Assembly: GCA_902784965.1 (NCBI GenBank)
Contig: CACZWU010000016.1
Location: 1 to 63,094 of the forward strand
From: an uncultured Bacteroidia bacterium
Lineage (GTDB): Bacteria > Bacteroidota > Bacteroidia > Bacteroidales > UBA932
Direction of reading: 5' to 3'
Length of the DNA: 63,094 bases
Shown: positions 54,000-63,094 of the stretch, in pieces
How positions within the stretch are numbered: the stretch's first letter is position 1
How the letters are laid out: each line of letters opens with the position of its first letter
Notes under the pieces: generated by a model
Told to the model about the DNA's origin: nothing
Database searches by the model: none
What the model saw: only the letters and a program-made list of their open reading frames with translations
Position numbers and translations under genes: made by a program

Positions 54000-56984
54000 A
54001 TGAAAAGCGTGAGCGTATCCATAAGAACCGGTGCAGCGGCCCTGCTGCTGCTCCTGGCGGCGCTGCCCTTGTCGGGCCAGGTCAAGGACCGGCAGCATTC
54101 CGACCGTCTCGAATCGGCCCGAAAACTCTATTTCAGCGGATCCTACTATGCGGCGGAAAAAGCCTTTACCGAACTGGGCAAGGAGTCGATGCTGACCCTC
54201 GACCGTTCGGAGATCGAGGCCTACAAGGTGATGTGTGCCATCGCCCTCGACAAGGTCAACGCCGAAGGGCTGGTGAACACCTTCTGCAGCAAGTATCCCA
54301 ACGCGCCGCAGCAGTCGATGGTCCGCGAGGCCCTGGCTTCCCGCTATTTCGATACCGGCAAGTACGTGGAAGCCCTGGAAGTCTACAACACCATCAACCG
54401 CGATCACCTGTACACAACCCGCCGGATTCCCTTCACCTTCAAGAAAGCCTACAGCAACCTGCGCACGGGCGGTTACGACCGGGCCGAGCAAGGGTTTGCC
54501 GAGGTGCTTGCCGCTCCTTACTCACAGTATACGGTTCCCAGCACCTACTACAAAGGATACGTGCACTATCTCCAGCAGCAGTTCGACCAGGCCGTTCCTT
54601 TGTTCGAGAAAGTGGGGAAGGGCAACCAGTTCTCGCTGATGGCCGAGTATTTCGCTGTTGAGAGCAAGCTGATGCTCAAGGACTACGACTATGTAATCAA
54701 GCATGGCGAGCCGCTCTTCGGCCAGCTCGACAAGGAGATGCAGAGTTCGCTGGCCCGCATCCTCTCTGAAGCCTGGTACGAGAAAGGGGACCAGGAGAAA
54801 GCCCGCCATTACCTTGACATCTATGCGCAGAGCGGCGCGGAACTCAGCCGCAAGGACCACTATTTCTCTGGCATCATATCGTACAGCCTCAAGTCGTGGC
54901 CGGCCGCCATCGAATCGTTTTCCCATGTGCTGAGCCAGGACGATGAACTGGGGCAGAACGCTTGGTACTACACTGCCAACAGTTATCTGCAGACCAAGAA
55001 CAAGATTGCCGCACTCGATGCGTTCAAGGCCGCCTCGGAATGTAATTTCGATCCCGTGATCCAGGAAGACGCCTTCTTCAATTTCGCAAAACTGTCGTTC
55101 GATGTCAACGCCGACATATCGCAGTTCCGCAAATATATGGAGAAATGGCCCGACAGCGGGAAAGACGACATTATCCACAATTATATGGCCACGGCCTTCC
55201 TCCTGTCGAAAGACTATCGTTCCGCCGTAGAGGCCCTCTCGGCCATCAAGGTCCATACTCCCGAATCGTCGGCCAACCTGCAGAAAGCGTCGTTCCTGCG
55301 GGCGATGCAGTTGATTGAAGGAAAAGGTTACCGGGCCGCGGAACCGCTGCTCGAGACGGCGGTGGAAAAGGGCGACAACCCGGGTTTGAGCAACCTGGCG
55401 CGCTTCTGGCTGGCCGAGTGCTGCTACCGGGACGACCGCTGGTCGGAAGCCATCGCCATCAACACCGATCTGCTGGCCGACCGCGACTTCCGCAACACTT
55501 CTGAATATCCCCAGACCCTCTACAATCTGGCCTACAGCTATCTCAAGAGTGGTAACTATGTCTATGCGGAGAATTACTTCCGCAACTTCCTGAACGTTTC
55601 GGGTGAATATCTTCAGTATGAGCGCGATGCGCAGACCCGGCTCGGCGACGCCTGTTTCATGCAGGGCAAATATGCCGATGCAGCCCAGACTTACGAGAAG
55701 GTGTTCGATGCCGATCCTGCTTCGGATGATTTGTATCCCGTGCTGCAGTCGGCCATCGCCTATGGCTTGATGGGCGACGAAGCCAAAAAGATCGACCTGC
55801 TCAAGCAGGTGACCCGGCTCAACCGCACGGCGCCGCTCTATCCACAGGCCCTCTTTGAACTCGGACGGACCTATGTGCAGACCGGCAAGAATGAGAATGC
55901 GACGGAATGCTTCTACACCCTGCTCGGAATGAAGGGCAACGACTACTATACCAGGGCCTTGCTGGAACTGGCGCTGATCAATGCCAACGCCCGCAAATGG
56001 GACAAGGCCATCGAATACTACAAGACGGTGGTGGCCTATGCGCCTGAGTCGCCCGAGGCAGAGGATGCCCTGGCCGGACTGGAGAGCATCTACCGTCAGC
56101 GCAACCAGCCCGACGTTTTCCTGGCCTATCTCGACGAGATCGGCCGCAGCGATGTCAAGAGCGACGCGGAGCGGGAGCAGATGCTTTTCAACTCTGCGGA
56201 GCAGGTATTCCTTTCGGGCCGTTACCCGGCCGCCATCAGCGCGTTGCAGCAGTTCATCGCACAGTTCCCGTCGGGAGAGAAAGCGCCGCGGGCAACCTTG
56301 TACCTGGCGGAGAGCCTGCGGGCCACGGGCCGCCTCGAATCGGCCGCCGACAGCTATTGGAAAGTGGTCAACATGCGCGATGCCAGCTGCCAGGAAGAGG
56401 CCCTGAAGGCCTATGCCAGCATCAACTACGACTTGCAGCACTACGAAAAGGCCGCCGACGCCTGGCGGCAGCTGATCGACCGGACGCGTGACGATGCGGT
56501 GCGTCAGGAAGCATGCCTGGGACTGATGCGGGCCTCCTTTGGAGCCAAAGATTATAATGAGGTAGTGCTTGTGGGACAGATGGTCGGTACGCGGGAAGCT
56601 CGTTTCCTGATGGCCAAGTCCCTCCGTACGCTGGGCCAGCGTGAGCGTTCCCGCGAGCTGTTTGAGGAACTGGCCGCCAACCGGGATGACGCCTTCGGCG
56701 CCGAGAGTGCCTATACCCTGATTCAGGATGCCTACGACCGCGGCGATTTCGACGAGGTGCAGGAAGCCGTCTACGCCTTCTCCGACTCAGGTTCGAACCA
56801 GGTTTACTGGATGGCGCGCAGTTTCATCGTCCTGGGCGACGCTTTTGCCGCCCGTGGCGACAATGCACAGGCGGAGGCGACCTACAACAGTATCTTGGAT
56901 GGATACCAGCCTGAACGCGAGGACGATGATATCCTCGAGCAGGTCCGTATCCGTCTGAACCAACTTAAATCTTCGAAGCGATGA
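54000..56984 (+). CDS. large TPR-repeat periplasmic/outer-membrane protein
   Basis: The 994-residue protein has signal peptide MKSVSVSIRTGAAALLLLLAALPLSGQ. It is then nearly all helix-turn-helix TPR-like repeats (for example ARKLYFSGSYYAAEKAFTEL, ARHYLDIYAQSGAEL, GNYVYAENYFRNFLNVSGEY, DNAQAEATYNSILDGY). No enzymatic domain. The stop overlaps the start of an outer-membrane barrel gene by 4 bp, so this is probably the periplasmic scaffold of a two-protein outer-membrane system. The start at 54000 is set by the signal peptide. Confidence 0.82.
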   Translation: MKSVSVSIRTGAAALLLLLAALPLSGQVKDRQHSDRLESARKLYFSGSYYAAEKAFTELGKESMLTLDRSEIEAYKVMCAIALDKVNAEGLVNTFCSKYPNAPQQSMVREALASRYFDTGKYVEALEVYNTINRDHLYTTRRIPFTFKKAYSNLRTGGYDRAEQGFAEVLAAPYSQYTVPSTYYKGYVHYLQQQFDQAVPLFEKVGKGNQFSLMAEYFAVESKLMLKDYDYVIKHGEPLFGQLDKEMQSSLARILSEAWYEKGDQEKARHYLDIYAQSGAELSRKDHYFSGIISYSLKSWPAAIESFSHVLSQDDELGQNAWYYTANSYLQTKNKIAALDAFKAASECNFDPVIQEDAFFNFAKLSFDVNADISQFRKYMEKWPDSGKDDIIHNYMATAFLLSKDYRSAVEALSAIKVHTPESSANLQKASFLRAMQLIEGKGYRAAEPLLETAVEKGDNPGLSNLARFWLAECCYRDDRWSEAIAINTDLLADRDFRNTSEYPQTLYNLAYSYLKSGNYVYAENYFRNFLNVSGEYLQYERDAQTRLGDACFMQGKYADAAQTYEKVFDADPASDDLYPVLQSAIAYGLMGDEAKKIDLLKQVTRLNRTAPLYPQALFELGRTYVQTGKNENATECFYTLLGMKGNDYYTRALLELALINANARKWDKAIEYYKTVVAYAPESPEAEDALAGLESIYRQRNQPDVFLAYLDEIGRSDVKSDAEREQMLFNSAEQVFLSGRYPAAISALQQFIAQFPSGEKAPRATLYLAESLRATGRLESAADSYWKVVNMRDASCQEEALKAYASINYDLQHYEKAADAWRQLIDRTRDDAVRQEACLGLMRASFGAKDYNEVVLVGQMVGTREARFLMAKSLRTLGQRERSRELFEELAANRDDAFGAESAYTLIQDAYDRGDFDEVQEAVYAFSDSGSNQVYWMARSFIVLGDAFAARGDNAQAEATYNSILDGYQPEREDDDILEQVRIRLNQLKSSKR

Positions 56985-58687
56985 AACGGATCCTTACCAT
57001 AGCTTTCCTGCTTTTTGCCCTGCTCCCGCTTCGGGCGCAGCATGCCACGGTCGAGGTAAGCCGGCCCTACGATGTCAATCTCGACGGCATCCGCAAACCC
57101 GACATCCCCATTTCCATCGACGATTCGCTCCATCGTTTCGACGTCCGTTTCGACTATTCGATCTTCAATCGTCCCTATAGCGACCTCTACGACTTCACAC
57201 CTTACGAGTCGATTCAGCTGGCGACGGTGGGGGCCAATCGCACGCCTTTCGTTTTCACCCGCCTGGGTGCGCAGTACGCACCGGGCGAGCGCGGCGTGAT
57301 GCCGGCCGCGGAGCTCTATCTCCAGACCAAGCCCAAGAACGGTTTCTGCTCCGGCCTGTACGGCCGACACAATTCATTCTTCGGCGAGTTGGGCCGCAGT
57401 TTCGCGGACTATGATCCCCTGCAGACCCGGCGGATGCAGAATACCTTCGGAGGCGACCTCACCTACGACTGGGCGACCGGCGAGCTGATGTTCGACGTCA
57501 AATACGATCTGGACCGCTATAACTACCAGACGCAGCAGCCCTGGGTCGAGGAATCGTCGCACCACAACAACAGCCTGACGGCCTCCTTCAACCTGAATTC
57601 CGCCCAGAAGGAAGCCAATACCATCTACTACGATGTGACCCTGTCCTACCGCAATACCCGGAAGATGTTTGCGCTCAGCGCGTTTTCCCAGTCCGACTCT
57701 ACGCGTCTCTCCGAGGGCTTCCTGACGGTGAAGGGCTATGTGGGGGCCTCGTTCGACATCCATCGCGTATATGTGGACATGAACATCGAGTACGCCAGCT
57801 ATGCCGGCGTCCACGATTTCAACATCGGCCTGGTGGAATTTTCGCCCATATATCGGTTCAAGCGCAAGTGGATCGATGCCAAGCTGGGCGTGAAATTCGG
57901 CAGCCGCTACGGCATCGTGGGCGAGATTGAGGAACCCGGGCTCGACCTGTCGGCACGCAGCAACATTTTCCCCGATGTGGATGTCCGTTTCACCATGGTA
58001 GACAAGGTGCTCTGGGCCCATGCCGTGGTGACGGGCGGCAACGACCTGAACCCCTATTCCCGGATGATTGACGACTGCCCGATCGTGCTGCCGTCCTCCA
58101 CGATGGATTTCGGTTCCAGACCGCTCGACGCCACCTTCTCGTTGGAAAGCGTGATCGGCGGCCGCCTGGGCCTCAATCTGGAAACCAACTACAAGATCTA
58201 TCGCAACAAAATGATCTTCGTGCCGGTCTACTGGGGCGCCATCTCACAGATGGAGGCCACCTACCGCGACGTCAACCAGTTCTCCGTGCAGGGCGAGGTG
58301 TTCTGGAGGAGCCAGGACCTGACGGTAGGCGGCCGCATGCGCTATGCCGACTACAAGAACCGCGTGGACAAATCGGTGGTGACGGAGATGCCGAAATGGA
58401 CGGGTTATGGCTTCATCCGCTATAATTTCCGGGAACGGCTTATCGCTCAGCTGGAGTGCAACTACCGCAGCAAGACGAGCGGCTTCATCAACGTTGCCGA
58501 CGATATTGTGGACCGCTATGAGGTGCCTTCCATCGTAGACCTCGACCTGAACGTCAATTTTCTCATCAACAAATACATTTCAGTTTTCGCAAAGGCCGGA
58601 AACATCCTGAATCACCGCAACCAGTACATGCCGCTCTATCTGGAGCCCGGACGCAATTTCGGTGGTGGAATCTGCTTGAATTTCTAA
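56981..58687 (+). CDS. outer-membrane beta-barrel of TonB-receptor type, no plug seen
   Basis: The 568-residue protein has a signal peptide (to LPLRAQ) and alternating amphipathic strands throughout. It ends NILNHRNQYMPLYLEPGRNFGGGICLNF, the typical TonB-dependent-receptor C-terminus. A standard N-terminal plug is not evident and the length is short, so it may work without TonB gating. It is translationally coupled to the TPR gene. Substrate unknown. Confidence 0.75.
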   Translation: MKRILTIAFLLFALLPLRAQHATVEVSRPYDVNLDGIRKPDIPISIDDSLHRFDVRFDYSIFNRPYSDLYDFTPYESIQLATVGANRTPFVFTRLGAQYAPGERGVMPAAELYLQTKPKNGFCSGLYGRHNSFFGELGRSFADYDPLQTRRMQNTFGGDLTYDWATGELMFDVKYDLDRYNYQTQQPWVEESSHHNNSLTASFNLNSAQKEANTIYYDVTLSYRNTRKMFALSAFSQSDSTRLSEGFLTVKGYVGASFDIHRVYVDMNIEYASYAGVHDFNIGLVEFSPIYRFKRKWIDAKLGVKFGSRYGIVGEIEEPGLDLSARSNIFPDVDVRFTMVDKVLWAHAVVTGGNDLNPYSRMIDDCPIVLPSSTMDFGSRPLDATFSLESVIGGRLGLNLETNYKIYRNKMIFVPVYWGAISQMEATYRDVNQFSVQGEVFWRSQDLTVGGRMRYADYKNRVDKSVVTEMPKWTGYGFIRYNFRERLIAQLECNYRSKTSGFINVADDIVDRYEVPSIVDLDLNVNFLINKYISVFAKAGNILNHRNQYMPLYLEPGRNFGGGICLNF

Positions 58688-58702
58688 CAAGTCCCGACTT
58701 GA

Positions 58703-60745
<2,043 letters not shown>

Positions 60746-60768
60746 ACGATAAAAATACTGATCACGCT

Positions 60769-62028
60769 ATGGATATTTTTGAGAGAATTGCCAAGGATTC
60801 AGGCGGCCCGCTGGGCAAGTATCGCGACAAGGCCTTCGGCTATTTCATGTTTCCGAAACTGGAAGGGGAGCTGGGACCGCACATGCGTTTCCAGGGCGAG
60901 GAAATGCTCTGCTGGAGCCTGAACAACTACCTCGGCCTGGCCAACCATCCCGAGATCCGCAAGGTTGACGCGGAGGCTGCCGCCCGCTGGGGCCTGGCCT
61001 ATCCGATGGGTTCCCGCATGCTGACGGGCCACACCGCGCTGCACGAGTGCCTGGAGCGGGAGTTGGCCGATTTCGAGAAGAAGGAAGATGCCTTCCTCTT
61101 CAACTTCGGCTACCAGGGCATTGTTTCGACCATCGATTCGCTGATGTCGCGCCACGATGTGATCGTTTACGACAATGAATGCCACGCCTGCCTGCTCGAC
61201 GGTATCCGTCTCCATGTGGGCAGCAAATACAAATACCGCCACAACAACATCCAGCACTGCGAGACAATCCTCGCGCGCGCTTGCAAAGAGGCTGAGGAGG
61301 CTGGTGGCGGCGTGCTGCTGATCACCGAAGGTGTCTATGGCATGACCGGTGCCCTGGGTATCCTCGACCAGATCGCTGCCCTCAAGAAGAAATACAAGTT
61401 CCGCATCCTGATCGACGATGCGCACGGTTTCGGTGTGATGGGCCCCCACGGCCGCGGCACGTCCGAGCATTTCGGCGTGATGGATGAGATCGATCTCTAC
61501 ATCGGCGCCTATGCCAAGAGCATGGCCATCATCGGTGGCTTCGTAGCCGGTCCGAGGGCCATCATCAATTACCTACGCTACAACCTGCGTTCGCAGATCT
61601 ACGCCAAGGCGCTCCCGATGCCCATCGTGGAAGGTTGCCTCAAGCGTCTGGAAATCATCCGCGGTCCTGAGGGCGACAAACTTCGCGCCCAACTTTGGAC
61701 CATCACCCGCGCGCTGCAGGAAGGCCTGCGCAAGCGGGGATTCGACATCGGCGTGGCCGAGGCCTGCGTTACGCCCGTCTTCATGAAGGGCAACGTGGCC
61801 CAGGCGACCAACATCCTGATCGACCTGCGCAAGAACTACAAGATCTTCTGTTCGGTCATCACCTATCCGGTCGTTCCGGAGGGCGTGCTGATGTACCGCA
61901 TCATTCCGACGGCCGCGCATTCACTGGAAGACGTAGAGTACACGCTCAATGCGTTTGCCGAGGTTCGCAAGAAGCTGGAGCAGGGTTTCTACGACGCCGA
62001 CGAAATACAGAACATGAGCATTCAATAA
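60769..62028 (+). CDS. spt: serine palmitoyltransferase (alpha-oxoamine synthase)
   Basis: The 419-residue PLP enzyme has WSLNNYLGLANHPEI at the substrate entrance, GSRMLTGHTALHECLE, LIDDAHGFGVMGPHGRG with the PLP-binding Asp, and GAYAKSMAIIGGF with the Schiff-base lysine. Among alpha-oxoamine synthases the length and the following SDR gene favour serine palmitoyltransferase, which makes 3-ketosphinganine in Bacteroidota sphingolipid synthesis. Glycine C-acetyltransferase is the main alternative. 23 bp after gyrB, 3 bp before the SDR. Confidence 0.8.
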   Translation: MDIFERIAKDSGGPLGKYRDKAFGYFMFPKLEGELGPHMRFQGEEMLCWSLNNYLGLANHPEIRKVDAEAAARWGLAYPMGSRMLTGHTALHECLERELADFEKKEDAFLFNFGYQGIVSTIDSLMSRHDVIVYDNECHACLLDGIRLHVGSKYKYRHNNIQHCETILARACKEAEEAGGGVLLITEGVYGMTGALGILDQIAALKKKYKFRILIDDAHGFGVMGPHGRGTSEHFGVMDEIDLYIGAYAKSMAIIGGFVAGPRAIINYLRYNLRSQIYAKALPMPIVEGCLKRLEIIRGPEGDKLRAQLWTITRALQEGLRKRGFDIGVAEACVTPVFMKGNVAQATNILIDLRKNYKIFCSVITYPVVPEGVLMYRIIPTAAHSLEDVEYTLNAFAEVRKKLEQGFYDADEIQNMSIQ

Positions 62029-62031
62029 GCC

Positions 62032-62856
62032 ATGCTTCAAGGCAAAGTCATCATCGTCACGGGGGCAAGCTCGGGCATCGGGCTTGCCTCGGTGCGTTTG
62101 TTCGCCCGGCGGGGCAACAAACTGGTGATGGCTGCACGCCGGCTCGATTTGCTCGATAAACTCGCCGCCGAGATACTGGCCGATCCGGCCACGTCGAAAG
62201 ACACCGAGATTATGACGGTGCGCACCGACGTCTCCGTCGAGGCGGATTGCCGGTCGATGGTGGAACAGACTCTTGCTCGTTTCGGGGGCATTGACGTCCT
62301 GATCAACAATGCCGGGATATCGATGCGGGCCCTTTTCCTCGACGTCGATCTCGACGTGCTGCGCAGGCTGATGGATGTCAATTTCTGGGGGACGGTCTAT
62401 TGTACGCGTTATGCGCTGCCTTCGATTCTGGAACGCAAGGGTTCGGTGGTCGGCGTGATTTCGACGGCCGGCTATGCCGGGCTGCCCGCCCGTTCAGGCT
62501 ACAGTGCCTCGAAGTTCGCGGTCCGCGGCTTCCTCGAGACAATCCGCATCGAGCATGTCTACGACGGGCTTCATGTACTGGTGTTCGCTCCGGGCTTCAC
62601 CGCCTCGAACGTGCGTATCGCCTCCCTCACGGCCGATGGCACCCCGCAGGGGGCTTCGCCCCGCGACGAGAGCAAGATGATGTCGGCAGAAAAGGTGGCC
62701 CGCAAGCTGGAGCGTGCCATCGTCCGCCGCAAGCGCGAGGTGATGCTCACCTTCATTGCCCGTGTCGAAATGTTCGTCAAACGCCACCTTCCCCGCCACA
62801 TGGACCGTTGGGCCTACAACTACATGGCCAAAGAACCCGGATCACCTCTTAAATGA
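62032..62856 (+). CDS. short-chain dehydrogenase/reductase, candidate 3-ketosphinganine reductase
   Basis: The 274-residue SDR has TGASSGIGLAS (cofactor loop), NNAGIS, and the catalytic triad Ser in ISTAGYAG with YSASK (Tyr-x-x-x-Lys). AARRLDLL after the second strand favours NADPH. Immediately 3' of the serine palmitoyltransferase gene, it is well placed to reduce 3-ketosphinganine to sphinganine. SDR substrate cannot be read from sequence, so this rests on context. Confidence 0.75.
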   Translation: MLQGKVIIVTGASSGIGLASVRLFARRGNKLVMAARRLDLLDKLAAEILADPATSKDTEIMTVRTDVSVEADCRSMVEQTLARFGGIDVLINNAGISMRALFLDVDLDVLRRLMDVNFWGTVYCTRYALPSILERKGSVVGVISTAGYAGLPARSGYSASKFAVRGFLETIRIEHVYDGLHVLVFAPGFTASNVRIASLTADGTPQGASPRDESKMMSAEKVARKLERAIVRRKREVMLTFIARVEMFVKRHLPRHMDRWAYNYMAKEPGSPLK

Positions 62857-63094
62857 CTGGGGCGCTGCCCCACCCGAGCCGAAGGCGAGAGCACGACCTC
62901 CGGGAGTAAACCCCGCCGCTACGACCGGCTATTCCACAAGGCTCTCCCGCTCGGTCTCCGCTGGCGCTTGGTATCCTTTTGTCTTGTGTGCTTAATCTGG
63001 ATGTAACGCGCTTTCGCTCATGCTGTCGAAAAAGGAGCTCACCCGGTCGCTTGACGGCGAACTCCTCCTTATACGGGCCCGAGGGCCCGTAACG
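62857..63094. other. non-coding tail with palindromes
   Basis: No supported gene to the window edge. It starts with the GGGGCGCTGCCCC palindrome (62859-62871) 2 bp after the stop codon and ends with ACGGGCCC-GAG-GGCCCGT (about 63073-63090). CCGCTACG following the first palindrome recalls 31296-31303. Confidence 0.6.
62859..62871. repeat. GGGGCGCTGCCCC palindrome, copy 3
   Basis: Identical 13-mer to 27618-27630 and 31275-31287; preceded by ACT as at 31272-31274. Confidence 0.7.

Noticed and set aside
54522..56441. 639-codon open frame on the minus strand
   Set aside because: Antisense of the TPR gene; no start context or recognisable domain.

Overview
The window looks like chromosome from a Bacteroidales-type member of the Bacteroidota with GC-rich coding DNA. 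Five things point there: Bacteroidota-style -7 promoter boxes (TAnnTTTG) in front of many operons, few obvious Shine-Dalgarno sites, a serine palmitoyltransferase homologue, DUF4296- and DUF5020-type proteins, and many SPI/SPII signal peptides on barrel proteins and lipoproteins. I see no prophage, CRISPR array or classical IS. The one mobile-type gene is a REP-associated (RAYT-like) HUH transposase at 4473-5426.

Layout. 1-4255: MacB/FtsX-type permease between two paralogous envelope proteins, the first cut by the window edge. 4473-5797: RAYT followed by a 371-bp gene-free stretch packed with hairpins. 5798-7197: two small membrane-protein genes on the minus strand. 7252-16783: a nine-gene plus-strand operon with mostly overlapping or near-abutting genes (lipoprotein, deoC, MTA/SAH-type deaminase, (p)ppGpp-synthetase-like protein, SpoT-like HD hydrolase fused to a phosphotransferase-like kinase, lipid kinase fused to an RsbW-type kinase, solute-binding protein, SpoIIE phosphatase, STAS antagonist). 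16874-31198: nucleobase permeases, a Tsx-like porin and the de novo purine genes purE, purL, purM, purN (truncated), purH, purD, then folD, interrupted by 1 kb of repeat-rich non-coding DNA. 31558-38473: a barrel protein and three tandem lipoproteins built from 54-residue helical repeats. 38571-43500: peptide transporter, hydroxyacid dehydrogenase, LemA, DUF2207. 43600-46861 (minus): amino-acid ABC importer and menaquinone methyltransferase. 47009-53941: tRNA-Leu, guaA, typA, DUF177, rpmF, tRNA-Arg, xerD, nth, ftsE-like. 54000-62856: TPR protein plus outer-membrane barrel, then gyrB, a serine palmitoyltransferase and an SDR that may be the next sphingolipid enzyme.

Two things stand out. First, the 7.8-16.8 kb operon joins alarmone metabolism, lipid phosphorylation and a full partner-switching set (kinase, antagonist, phosphatase, probable periplasmic sensor) with no sigma factor. 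Second, the intergenic DNA contains several families of hairpins. One ~45-nt family has four copies, all 3' of genes in the same relative orientation, whose stems differ by compensatory changes. Another family (TCTGGCCA palindromes) occurs as pairs beside the RAYT gene and again 38 kb away, which suggests a transposase/REP relationship.
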